Below are positions 8,716-16,781 of a stretch of DNA of 64,000 nucleotides, one piece after another. The notes under the pieces are model-generated. The model saw nothing but the letters and a program-made list of their open reading frames with translations. It was not told the DNA's origin and ran no database searches. Origin of the DNA: Microlunatus soli (GTDB lineage Bacteria; Actinomycetota; Actinomycetes; Propionibacteriales; Propionibacteriaceae); assembly GCF_900105385.1 (NCBI RefSeq), contig NZ_LT629772.1:930001-994000 (forward strand), read 5' to 3'. Positions within the stretch are counted from its first letter, which is position 1. Every line of letters starts with the position of its first letter. Position numbers and translations under genes: made by a program.

Positions 8716-10155
8716 TCAGGCCTCGGTGGCCGACGCGCCGACCAACTGCTCGCCGAGGGTTTCCAGACCGACGTCCCGGGAAGCCTTGATCAGCAGCACG
8801 TCACCGGCCCCGTTGTTCCCCAGCAGCGATGCCGCCGCCGACTTGTCCGTGGCCCGCTCGATCGCGTCGGCAGCCATCCCGGCCGCCAGCGCTCCGTCGG
8901 CGATCGGCTCCGCGCCCGCACCGATGGTGATCAACCGGTCGATGCCGGCCTGCACCACCATCCGGCCGACGCCGCGATGCAGTTCCACCGAATCCTCTCC
9001 CAACTCCAACATTTCACCCAGCACGGCGGTCAACCGGGCCGGCCGGCCCGCCTGCTGCAGACGGCTCCCGATACTGGCGACCGTCGTCAGAGCGGCCTGC
9101 ATCGACGGCGGGTTGGCGTTGTAGGCATCGTTGATCAACACCGCGCCACCCGACAGCTCGTGCAACTCCATCCGCCAGTGCGAACGCAGTCCGACGCCGC
9201 TCAGGGTGTCGGCGATCAGTTGCGGATCGACACCGGCGGCGTGCCCGGCGGCGGCTGCGGCGACCGCGTTGCCGACCTGATGTCGGCCCAGGATCCGGAG
9301 CCGGACCGGCATCGTACGGTCGCCGATCCGCAGCTCGAACGCCCAACGATCAAGATCATCAGCGGCCAGCGCCGAGGCGTACACCTCGGGCACGACGCCG
9401 TCGGGCAACCGGTCGCCCTCGACGGCGTAGCCGAGCACCGGTGCGGTGGTCCGACCGGCCATCGCCCAGACCCGCGGGTCGCCGGCGTTCAGCACCGCTC
9501 GGCCGTCGGCGGGCAGCGCCTCGACCAACTCGCCCTTGGCCTCGGCGATCGCATCCTGGCTGCCGAACTTGCCCAGATGGGCAACGCCGACGTTGAGCTC
9601 CAGACCGATGTCGGGCGGGGTGATGGAGCACAAGTAGCCGATGTGTCCGATCCCCTTCGCTCCCATCTCCGAGACCAGGAACTGGGTGTCGGTCGTCACC
9701 CAGCTCGCCGTCACCGGCAGACCGATCTCGTTGTTCATCGATTCCCGGGGCGCGACCACGGAACCGGCCCGCTCCAGGATCTGGGCCAGCAGGTCCTTGG
9801 TGGTCGTCTTGCCGGCCGACCCGGTGATCCCGATCACCCGCAAGCCACCGCGCTTGGCGGCAGCGACCACGTGCCGTCCGATCAGGCCCATCGCGGTCTG
9901 CGGGTCGTCCACCACCAGGCACAGCCCGCCGGCCACCGGCCGCTGGGTGATGGCGGCCACCGCACCGGCCTGCCAGGCACGGACGGCGTAGTCGTGGCCG
10001 TCGACCCGCTCCCCGAGGAACGCCACGAACAGGCTGCCCGGCGAGACCGAACGGGAGTCGTAGACCAGATCCCCGACCGGTGCCTGCAGGTCACCCTCGC
10101 CGACGACCCGGGCACCGATCAGCTCGGCGAGCTCGCCGACGGTGTTGTTGATCAT
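8716..10155 (-). CDS. murF: UDP-MurNAc-tripeptide--D-alanyl-D-alanine ligase MurF
   Basis: Cytoplasmic Mur ligase that adds D-Ala-D-Ala to complete the pentapeptide. Its 479 residues show an N-terminal MurE/F-type domain with VYDSRSVSPGSLFVAF, the ATP loop ITGSAGKTTTKDLLAQ, the NNEIGLPVT motif and the downstream NDAYNANPPSMQAAL. The ATG at 10155 overlaps the murE stop by four bases. Nothing unusual is seen. Confidence 0.97.
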   Translation of the reverse strand: MINNTVGELAELIGARVVGEGDLQAPVGDLVYDSRSVSPGSLFVAFLGERVDGHDYAVRAWQAGAVAAITQRPVAGGLCLVVDDPQTAMGLIGRHVVAAAKRGGLRVIGITGSAGKTTTKDLLAQILERAGSVVAPRESMNNEIGLPVTASWVTTDTQFLVSEMGAKGIGHIGYLCSITPPDIGLELNVGVAHLGKFGSQDAIAEAKGELVEALPADGRAVLNAGDPRVWAMAGRTTAPVLGYAVEGDRLPDGVVPEVYASALAADDLDRWAFELRIGDRTMPVRLRILGRHQVGNAVAAAAAGHAAGVDPQLIADTLSGVGLRSHWRMELHELSGGAVLINDAYNANPPSMQAALTTVASIGSRLQQAGRPARLTAVLGEMLELGEDSVELHRGVGRMVVQAGIDRLITIGAGAEPIADGALAAGMAADAIERATDKSAAASLLGNNGAGDVLLIKASRDVGLETLGEQLVGASATEA

Positions 10156-12056
10156 GAATCTGCCTTCGTCCGACCATCTCGCTGCTGCTGCCAGCCGCTG
10201 ACCAGTTGGTCGGTGTCGTCGAACGGCAACACCTGACCGCCGATCTCCTGGCCGCGCTCATGTCCCTTGCCCAGCAGGGCGATCACGTCGGCTGCATCGG
10301 CCATCCGCAACGCCTGCCGGATCGCCGTCGTGCGATCGCCGCCGTCCAGCACCGTGACCGTACGATCGCCGACCGCTGCTCGGCGGCGGGCGCCGGCCAG
10401 GGTGGCCGCCCGGATGGCGGCCGGATCCTCGGTCCGCGGGTTGTCGTCGGTGATGATCACCACGTCGGACAGTTCGGCCGCCGCCTCCCCCATCGGTCCG
10501 CGCTTCTCCGGGTCCCGGTCGCCGCCACAGCCGACGACACAGATCAGCCGCCCGGTCAGCGGACCTTCGACAGGCTCAGGACCCTCGACTGGCTCAGGGC
10601 CCTCGACAGGTCCCTGAGCTTGTCGAAGGGTCATCCGCAGTTCGCTCAGCACCGACCCGACGGCCTGCGGCGTATGGGCGAAGTCGACATATGCCCGCGG
10701 TGCGCCGGCTCCGAGATCGACCCGCTGCAACCGGCCGGGTACCGACACGTCGGCCAGCCCGGTCGCGGCGGCGCCGAGGTCGACACCGATGCCGTCCAGC
10801 ATCGCCAGCGCGGTGATCGCGTTGGCCGCGTTGTACGAACCGGTCAGTCCGAGCCGGAAGTCCAATTCCCCGTCTGGGGTGGCGATCCGGACCGGCGTCG
10901 GATCACCCTCGGCGGTGTAGCTCAGGCACCGGAAGTGATCACCCGAACCGCCGCCCGCGGCACCGTTGAAACTCGTCGTGGCGACCCGGAGCCCTTCGGC
11001 GACCGAACGGGAGACCAGCTCGGATCCACGGTCGTCGTCGATGTTGATCACTGCCCGACGGGCCCTGGCTGCGGTGAACAGCTGCGCCTTGGCCTCGAAG
11101 TAGGCCTCGACGGTGCCGTGGAAGTCCAGATGGTCGCGGCCGAAGTTGGTGAAGGCCGCGACGTCGAAGACGATCTCGTCGGCCCGCCCGAGCGCCAACG
11201 CGTGCGAGGAAACCTCCATCACCACGGTGTCCGCGCCGCGTTCGACCAACACCGCCAGCAGCGCCTGCAGGTCGGGCGATTCGGGAGTGGTGATGGTGGT
11301 CCGGTCGGCGGCGATCTCGACGCCGTCCAGGAAGTAGCCCAGGGTGCCGATCAGACCACAGCTCCGCCCCGCGGCGGCCAATGCGGCGGCCAGCAGGTAA
11401 CTGGTGGTGGTCTTGCCGTTGGTGCCGGTGATCCCCAGCATCGCCAGCTTGGTCGCCGGCCGGCCGTAGACCTCCGCAGCAGCGGTCGCCATCGCCTGCC
11501 GCGGATCGCCGACCACCAGCAGCGGCGGCGCAGGCTCGCCCGCTGCGGCCAGCAGGTCCGCACCGGCAGGATCGGTCAGCACCGCAACCGCGCCGGCGTC
11601 CAGGACCGCCGGCGCAAAGCGGGCGCCGTGGGTCTTGGCCCCGGGAAGCGCGACATACAGATCGCCGGCCCGGACGGACCGTGAGTCGAAGGCGACGCCG
11701 GTCAGCTGCACTCCCCCGAGATCGCCGACCGTGCGCTGCAGGTCGAGCTGTTCGGCCAGTCTCGACAACGGATAGGGCTCGGTCCGGATCGGGCGAAGCC
11801 CGGGTCGGCGAACGGGATCGGATGCTGCGGCTGGCACGGCGTGAACGGTACCCCGATCGGCACCGGCCGGACCAAACGAACGCGACCCGAACCAGCCCAG
11901 CCCGGTGGAGTGCCGGACACCGGGCCGCACCCAGCCCAGCGTGCTCGGTCGGGTGTGCCCTTCGACAGGCTCAGGGGCCTTGGCTACCGGGTCAGGGACC
12001 TCGGCGACCAGGTCAGAGATCTTGGCGATCGGGGAACCCTTCACGTTGTTCTGCAC
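10152..12056 (-). CDS. murE: UDP-MurNAc-L-Ala-D-Glu--diaminopimelate ligase MurE
   Basis: Mur ligase adding diaminopimelate to the peptide stem. The 634-residue frame is about 100-130 residues longer than usual. The ATP loop GITGTNGKTTTSYL is near residue 209, and the diaminopimelate-recognition DNPR appears in VIITDDNPRTEDP. The first ~90 residues are non-conserved and begin with heptad-like repeats ISDLVAE/VPDPVAK/APEPVEG from a DNA repeat. A second insert (about 474-500, LRQAQGPVEGPEPVEGPEP) sits at the central/C-terminal domain boundary. Start is uncertain: GTG at 12056 lies one base after the ftsI stop, and GTG at 11837 would remove the leader. Confidence 0.93.
   Translation of the reverse strand: MQNNVKGSPIAKISDLVAEVPDPVAKAPEPVEGHTRPSTLGWVRPGVRHSTGLGWFGSRSFGPAGADRGTVHAVPAAASDPVRRPGLRPIRTEPYPLSRLAEQLDLQRTVGDLGGVQLTGVAFDSRSVRAGDLYVALPGAKTHGARFAPAVLDAGAVAVLTDPAGADLLAAAGEPAPPLLVVGDPRQAMATAAAEVYGRPATKLAMLGITGTNGKTTTSYLLAAALAAAGRSCGLIGTLGYFLDGVEIAADRTTITTPESPDLQALLAVLVERGADTVVMEVSSHALALGRADEIVFDVAAFTNFGRDHLDFHGTVEAYFEAKAQLFTAARARRAVINIDDDRGSELVSRSVAEGLRVATTSFNGAAGGGSGDHFRCLSYTAEGDPTPVRIATPDGELDFRLGLTGSYNAANAITALAMLDGIGVDLGAAATGLADVSVPGRLQRVDLGAGAPRAYVDFAHTPQAVGSVLSELRMTLRQAQGPVEGPEPVEGPEPVEGPLTGRLICVVGCGGDRDPEKRGPMGEAAAELSDVVIITDDNPRTEDPAAIRAATLAGARRRAAVGDRTVTVLDGGDRTTAIRQALRMADAADVIALLGKGHERGQEIGGQVLPFDDTDQLVSGWQQQRDGRTKADS
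10561..10631. repeat. Repeat cluster inside murE (direct plus inverted units)
   Basis: Three direct units (CCTTCGACAGGCTCAGG, CCCTCGACTGGCTCAGG, CCCTCGACAGG) are followed by an inverted unit TCCCTGAGCTTGTCGAAGGG. The cluster keeps the murE frame open and encodes the Gln/Gly/Pro/Glu-rich interdomain insert. This is the clearest copy of the family in the window. Confidence 0.8.
11958..12034. repeat. Repeat plus 21-base tandem array at the 5' end of murE
   Basis: CCCTTCGACAGGCTCAGGGGCC at 11958-11979 matches the murE internal repeat. It runs into about 2.7 degenerate 21-base units (from 11978), each encoding a heptapeptide of the form x-P-D/E-P-V-A/E-x. The array forms the start of the long murE leader if the upstream GTG is used. 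Confidence 0.65.
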
Positions 12057-12057
12057 G

Positions 12058-14157
12058 TCACCAGGTCAGCGGGCGGTCCATCTGGGCCGCACCCCACTTC
12101 TTGCTCTTCATGTCGGGCTTCACGCCGTACCGCGGCAGCGCGTAGTCCATCACGTCGGTGTAGACCGGGCCGGCGGTGCCGGTGCCGGAGTCGCCGCGCT
12201 TGGGCTTGTCGAAGACCACGTAGGTCAGGATCCGCGGATCGTCCAGCGGCGCGAAGCCGACGAACGATGTGACGTAGCCGTTGTAGCAACCGCAGTCCGG
12301 GTCGTACCGCTGGGCGGTGCCGGTCTTGCCGCCGCTGCGGTAGCCGTCCAGCATCAGCAGCTGTTGGCTGATCTCGTTGCGGGTCACGACGGCTTCCATC
12401 ATGTCCCGGATCTGTGCCGAGGACTTCTCCGAGATGATCCGCTTGCCCGCCGGGTGGTCGACGTCGACCGGAGTGCCGTCGGCGTTGGACGCCGATTCGA
12501 TCACCGACGGCGCGTGGTAGACACCACCGTTGATGATGCCGGCGATCGCTGCCGCCTCCTGGACCGCGGTCACCGACAGGCCTTGCCCGAAAGCGATCTG
12601 GTCGCGGGTGTAGTCCTTCATGTCCGCTCCGGGCAGTGTGCCGGTCGCCTCACCGGGCAGCCCGACGCCGGTCGTCTTGCCGAGCCCGAAGCTGGACAGG
12701 TAGTCGTGCAGGGTCTTCTTGTCCATCTGCCGGGCCAGCATCAGGGTGCCGATGTTGGAGGAGTTCGCAATGATCCCGCGCATCGTGTAGTTGACGGTGC
12801 CGTGCGGCTCGGCGTCCTTGATCCGGCCGCCGCCGGAGGCAATGGTCGGCGGCACCGTGACCCGGGTCTCCGGGGTGGCGGTCCCGCTGTCCAGCAACGC
12901 TGCCGCGGTCAGCACCTTCTCCACACTGCCCGGTTCGTAGGCCTGGCTGACCGGCCGGTTGCCAAGATCATCGGCGCTGGCCGCACCCGGGGCGTTGGAG
13001 TCGTAGCCCGGGGACTGCGCTGCGGCCAGCAGCTGCCCGGTCTTGACGTCGATGCTGATCAACATGCCGGACTTGGCGCCGGTCTTGGCGACCTGCGCGT
13101 CCAGCCGACGTTGGGCCACCCACTGCAGCGAGGGATCGATCGTCAGCTGGTAGTTGGTGCCGTTCTTGGCCGGCGTGACCGTGCTCTCGCCGAGCGGGAT
13201 CTTGCTCCCGTTCGGGGCGCTCTCGTACTGCTCCGAACCCTCGACCCCGGCCAGCTCGCGGTTCATCGACCACTCGATGCCGGCCTGGCCCTTGTTCTCG
13301 GAGTTCACGAAGCCGACGATGTTGGAGGCGATGCTGCCCGACGGGTAGGTCCGGATCGGGTTGCTCTCCCGGTAGATGCCGGGCAGATTCTGCGCATCGA
13401 GCTCGTTGGCGATGTCGCTGTAGACGTCGGCCGGCACCTTCTTCACGACGTAGGCGAACCGCAACGGATCGCCGTCGGGCTGCTTGGTGGTGGTCAGCGT
13501 CCTGATCGTCTTCTTCATGTCGATCTTGGTGTGGGCGCCGATGATCTGGGCGATCTTGGTGGCCTCGTTCAGTCCGCACAGCTTGCCGACGTAATTGCCC
13601 GCACAGTCCTGACTGGTCAGGGTCGGGTCGGCGGTGATGTCGACGGCCGGCTCGGTGCCGGCCAGCACCGTGCCGTCCCGGCCGGTGATCTCACCCCGGG
13701 CCGGTAGCAGCGGGGTCTTGGTGGTCAGGTTGGCGCTGGCGATCGCTCCGTAGGCAGCGGAATCGAAGCCCTGCAACTGCAACAGCCGGCCGGCGCACAG
13801 CGAGATGGCGATCGCCATCACGATGCCGATCACCCGCACCCGCCGGGCGGCCGAGCCCAACGGGATCCGCAGGGCCCGCTTCTTCCGCGGCCGACCCGAG
13901 TTGATCTTGCCGGCTACGGAGTTGATCTTGCCGGACCGGGTCCGACCGGTACCGGTCTTGATCTTGGGGCGGGCCGCTGCACCCGACCTCGCGGTGGTCG
14001 CCCGTGCTGTCTGCTTGCGTGCCCCGCTCTTCGCACTGCCGGCGGACTGTCCGTTGCGGAGCGTCCGCCCGCCGGCGGTCCGCTTCGTCGCGCCGGTCGC
14101 CGCCTTCTTCGGATTCTGCTTGCCGCGCTGGGAAGGATGCTGCCGTCGCTCACCCAT
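12058..14157 (-). CDS. ftsI: Septal peptidoglycan transpeptidase FtsI / PBP3
   Basis: Class B penicillin-binding protein that crosslinks septal peptidoglycan with FtsW. It has 699 residues from the ATG at 14157; a GTG one codon upstream is possible. A very basic Lys/Arg/Thr/Gly leader of about 100 residues precedes one membrane segment (VIGIVMAIAISLCAGRLL). The dimerisation domain follows, with TKTPLLPARGEITGRDGT. The transpeptidase has the SxxK motif S-V-E-K near residue 411, the SSN motif in IIANSSNIGTL and KTGTAQ near 611. The stop lies one base before the first possible murE start. Confidence 0.95.
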   Translation of the reverse strand: MGERRQHPSQRGKQNPKKAATGATKRTAGGRTLRNGQSAGSAKSGARKQTARATTARSGAAARPKIKTGTGRTRSGKINSVAGKINSGRPRKKRALRIPLGSAARRVRVIGIVMAIAISLCAGRLLQLQGFDSAAYGAIASANLTTKTPLLPARGEITGRDGTVLAGTEPAVDITADPTLTSQDCAGNYVGKLCGLNEATKIAQIIGAHTKIDMKKTIRTLTTTKQPDGDPLRFAYVVKKVPADVYSDIANELDAQNLPGIYRESNPIRTYPSGSIASNIVGFVNSENKGQAGIEWSMNRELAGVEGSEQYESAPNGSKIPLGESTVTPAKNGTNYQLTIDPSLQWVAQRRLDAQVAKTGAKSGMLISIDVKTGQLLAAAQSPGYDSNAPGAASADDLGNRPVSQAYEPGSVEKVLTAAALLDSGTATPETRVTVPPTIASGGGRIKDAEPHGTVNYTMRGIIANSSNIGTLMLARQMDKKTLHDYLSSFGLGKTTGVGLPGEATGTLPGADMKDYTRDQIAFGQGLSVTAVQEAAAIAGIINGGVYHAPSVIESASNADGTPVDVDHPAGKRIISEKSSAQIRDMMEAVVTRNEISQQLLMLDGYRSGGKTGTAQRYDPDCGCYNGYVTSFVGFAPLDDPRILTYVVFDKPKRGDSGTGTAGPVYTDVMDYALPRYGVKPDMKSKKWGAAQMDRPLTW

Positions 14158-14163
14158 CACCGA

Positions 14164-14817
14164 TCAGCCCCGTCCGTCCGTACGTTTCGTCTTGTTCTCC
14201 GACGCCCCGGCCGCCTGGTTGCCAGCTTGCTTCTTCTCGGCCCGTTCGGCTTCGCGACGCGCCGCGTCGGCCTGCTTCTTGGCCTTCGCCGCTTGCTTCT
14301 TGGCTTCGGCGGCCTCCTGCTCGGCCTGGATCTGCTCCGGCGTCTTGACCAGGCCGGGCACTTCGTCGCCGGTCACCGGCTTCGGCTTGTAGTCGACCTT
14401 GCCGGACGGCACCTCGACGAATCCCGGCCGTGGGTTCGGCCGCATGCCCATCCCGAACGCCCGGGCGGCGAGGTTGTCGATCGACCGCAGTTCCTCCACC
14501 CTGCGTTCCAGAGAGGCCTGCTGGTAGGTCAGCTGATTGGCCTGCTGATGGAGTCGGCCGGCCTGGAAGGCCTGTCCCTGCAGCGTGGTGTTCAGCGCCA
14601 GCAGCCCGGCCATCCCGATACCGAAGACCGCGATCAACACCAGGACGAACGGGACCCGGCCAAGCCTGGCCGGTGCGGCGACGCGGCTCGAGGCTCCCGA
14701 ACCGGAGGACTTCCGCGGCTCCTGGCCCGGCGATCGACGCGTGGCCTTCCGGGCACGGCCGGACCCCGGACTCCGCAGTCCGAATCGTCGGGAATCGTCG
14801 GCCCACAGGGCACTCAT
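14164..14817 (-). CDS. ftsL: FtsL-type septum formation protein with charged C-terminal tail
   Basis: A small bitopic divisome protein by position (between rsmH and ftsI) and structure. It has 217 residues, a basic cytoplasmic leader of about 53 residues, one membrane segment (VPFVLVLIAVFGIGMAGLLAL), and a coiled-coil-like stretch (LHQQANQLTYQQASLERRVEEL). The C-terminus, from about residue 157, is an Ala/Lys/Glu/Arg-rich tail (EQEAAEAKKQAAKAKKQADA), longer than in typical FtsL. The start is ATG at 14817 with GAGGAGG six bases upstream. The assignment rests on synteny and topology, because FtsL sequences are poorly conserved. Confidence 0.85.
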   Translation of the reverse strand: MSALWADDSRRFGLRSPGSGRARKATRRSPGQEPRKSSGSGASSRVAAPARLGRVPFVLVLIAVFGIGMAGLLALNTTLQGQAFQAGRLHQQANQLTYQQASLERRVEELRSIDNLAARAFGMGMRPNPRPGFVEVPSGKVDYKPKPVTGDEVPGLVKTPEQIQAEQEAAEAKKQAAKAKKQADAARREAERAEKKQAGNQAAGASENKTKRTDGRG

Positions 14818-14851
14818 CGCTTCGCCTCCTCGGGGTGGTTGTTGCCGTACG

Positions 14852-15862
14852 TCATGCCGCCCGTCCTCGGGCCGGCGCGATCCTGACGGCCGCGCGCAGC
14901 CGTGCCGACCGCGCCCGGGGATTGCTGTCCGCTTCGGTCTGGTCCGGCCGATCGGCGCCACGGGTCAGCAGCCGCAGCTCGGGGCCGAGTTCGGGCGGTA
15001 CCACCGGCAGGCCGCGCGGCGCCCGATCGCTGGCGGCGACCCGGAGCACCTGTTTGACCAACCGGTCCTCCAAGGAGTGATAGGCCAGCACCGCGATCCG
15101 GCCGCCGACGTCCAGCGCGGCGACCGCTGCGGGCAGCACACCGCGCAGCGCTTCGAGTTCGTGGTTGACCTCGATCCGCAGCGCCTGGAAGGTCCGCTTG
15201 GCGGGGTGCCCGCCGGACCGCTGCAGTGCCATCGGGACGGCGCCGGAGATGATCTGCACCAGTCGGGCGGAGCTGCTGATCGGTTCGGTCCTCCGCTGCG
15301 CGACGATCGCGTCGGCGATCCGCCGTGCGCTGCGTTCCTCGCCGTAGTCCCGCAGGATCCGGGTCAACTCCGCGGCGGAGTAACTGTTCACCACCTCTTC
15401 GGCGGTCAGGTCGGCGGTCTGGTCCATCCGCATGTCCAGCGGTGCGTCGCGCGCGTAGGCGAAACCGCGGTCGGCGCGGTCGATCTGCAGTGAGGACAGC
15501 CCCAGATCGAGCAGTACGCCCTGGACGGCGGTGATGCCACGCTCGGCCAACACCTCGGGAAGTTCGTCGTAGACCGCGTGCACCAACTCGATCCGGTCCG
15601 CGTAGGCCGCCAACCGCTCACCGGCGGCGGCGATCGCCTGGGTGTCGCGGTCCAGGCCGATCAACCGGGCCTGTGGGCAGGCCGCGAGCAACGCCGCGGA
15701 ATGGCCACCGAGGCCGAGGGTGCAGTCGACCAGGATCGGGGCTTCGGTTTCGGGAGAGGACTCCAGCGCGGGCGCGAGCAGGTCGACGATCTGCTCCAGC
15801 ATCACCGGGATGTGTTGGTCGCCACCGGGTGGCGTGCGGTCAGGGGATGCGGCATCAGCCAT
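14852..15862 (-). CDS. rsmH: 16S rRNA (cytosine-1402-N4)-methyltransferase RsmH
   Basis: SAM-dependent methyltransferase (MraW) that modifies C1402 of 16S rRNA in the decoding centre. The protein has 336 residues from the ATG at 15862, chosen over a GTG 21 bases upstream because AGGAG lies at the proper distance. Motifs are [13 protein letters not shown] near the start, the SAM loop [14 protein letters not shown], the [13 protein letters not shown] motif and [17 protein letters not shown]. It is in its standard place after mraZ. Confidence 0.96.
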   Translation of the reverse strand: MADAASPDRTPPGGDQHIPVMLEQIVDLLAPALESSPETEAPILVDCTLGLGGHSAALLAACPQARLIGLDRDTQAIAAAGERLAAYADRIELVHAVYDELPEVLAERGITAVQGVLLDLGLSSLQIDRADRGFAYARDAPLDMRMDQTADLTAEEVVNSYSAAELTRILRDYGEERSARRIADAIVAQRRTEPISSSARLVQIISGAVPMALQRSGGHPAKRTFQALRIEVNHELEALRGVLPAAVAALDVGGRIAVLAYHSLEDRLVKQVLRVAASDRAPRGLPVVPPELGPELRLLTRGADRPDQTEADSNPRARSARLRAAVRIAPARGRAA

Positions 15863-15939
15863 TGCGGCTGCTCCTGCGCACACACGGACCCTGCGCTGCC
15901 ATCTCGACCCTTACCTACCCTCGCGACTGCTTGTGCCGA

Positions 15940-16056
15940 GCACGGTTCGTGTCCTCGGGTTTCAGCCCTGGATCTGCGGGAAGTACTACCTGGCGCCGGG
16001 GAAGTTGCGCCAGGGAGTCAGATCCCAGGGCTGAAGCCTGAAGACACGAGCCGTGC
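15940..16056. repeat. Long imperfect inverted repeat between rsmH and mraZ
   Basis: The arms starting GCACGG(T/C)TCGTGTC and running through TTCAGCCCTGG to ATCTG are about 37-38 bases each, with four mismatches and one bulge. A smaller internal stem, CCTGGCGC / GCGCCAGG, lies at 15989-16014. The 117-base element fills about half of the rsmH-mraZ gap and resembles a small palindromic mobile or REP-like element. No copy is seen elsewhere in the window. Confidence 0.7.
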
Positions 16057-16104
16057 ACCCCGCGGACGGGGGTCTTTCAGCCCGGTGCAGCGATCACGGT
16101 GTGT

Positions 16105-16533
16105 TCACATGCCCGGGAATACCTCTTCGTTCATCTCGGCGAATGCCGATTCCTGAGCCCCGGAGTACTCCTCCCAGGCACTGGTGTTCCAGACCTCGAC
16201 GCGGTTGATGGCACCGACCACCACCACGTTGGTCTCCAGTCCCGCGTAGCCGCGGAGCTGCTGCGGAATGGTGATCCGCCCCTGCTTGTCGGGTGTCTCG
16301 TCCGACGCGCCGGCGGCGAGCATCCGCTGGAAGTCCCGGACCTGCTTGACGCTGGTCGGTGCCGCCGAGATCGACTTCGTCATCTCGACGAAGGTCGACA
16401 TCGGATAGATCGCCAGACACCGGTCCTGCGCACGGGTGATGACCAGCCCCTCCGCCAACTCTTCGCGGAACTTGGCGGGAAGGATCAGCCGGCCCTTGTC
16501 GTCGAGCTTCGGGGTGTGCGTACCGAGAAACAC
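16105..16533 (-). CDS. mraZ: Transcriptional regulator MraZ
   Basis: DNA-binding regulator of the dcw operon, with two SpoVT/AbrB-like half domains forming a ring oligomer. The protein has 142 residues beginning MFLGTHTPKLDDKGRLILPA. The second repeat contains DKQGRITIPQQLRGYAG. The start is taken as the GTG at 16533 because GGGAGG lies eight bases upstream; a GTG nine bases earlier would overlap that ribosome binding site. It opens the operon, and its probable binding boxes lie 58-115 bases upstream of the start. Confidence 0.95.
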   Translation of the reverse strand: MFLGTHTPKLDDKGRLILPAKFREELAEGLVITRAQDRCLAIYPMSTFVEMTKSISAAPTSVKQVRDFQRMLAAGASDETPDKQGRITIPQQLRGYAGLETNVVVVGAINRVEVWNTSAWEEYSGAQESAFAEMNEEVFPGM

Positions 16534-16590
16534 GGCCTGCACCTCCCAGCTCCACCACGGTTCCGAACTGCGTCATCTTGGCCCGATCTC

Positions 16591-16648
16591 CTCCATTTCG
16601 CGCCACTGTACTCCATTTCCCCCCACTGAGACCAGTTTTGCCTCCACT
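16591..16648 (-). promoter_or_regulatory. MraZ-type box array upstream of mraZ
   Basis: On the minus strand three units read AGTGGAGGCAAAACTGG, AGTGGGGGGAAATGGAG and AGTGGCGCGAAATGGAG, starting 20-21 bases apart. This places six TGG cores at roughly 10-base spacing. MraZ proteins are known to bind TGGG-type direct repeats in front of mraZ. The match to such an array is direct; autoregulation is inferred. Confidence 0.75.
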
Positions 16649-16664
16649 GACTCCCGATCTTCGA

Positions 16665-16678
16665 ACGACACGTGTCGT
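16665..16678. promoter_or_regulatory. 14-base perfect palindrome ACGACACGTGTCGT in the mraZ-moxR divergent gap
   Basis: A perfect palindrome between the MraZ boxes and the moxR start, about 104 bases upstream of moxR. Its place between divergent operons suits an operator for either direction. The binding protein is unknown. Confidence 0.35.
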
Positions 16679-16781
16679 CGCACCGTCCAGAGGTCGGGCC
16701 AGAGATCAGGGTTCGTCAGCGCCTGCGCGGGCGGTTGCGGGCGCATAGCATGTAGCTCGACCGCCTGGGAGAGGGAAACCC

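Noticed and set aside
8584-10236. Long plus-strand open frame opposite murF and mraY
   Set aside because: It mirrors the high third-position GC of the real genes on the other strand, with no motif or ribosome binding site; similar mirror frames occur opposite most genes here.
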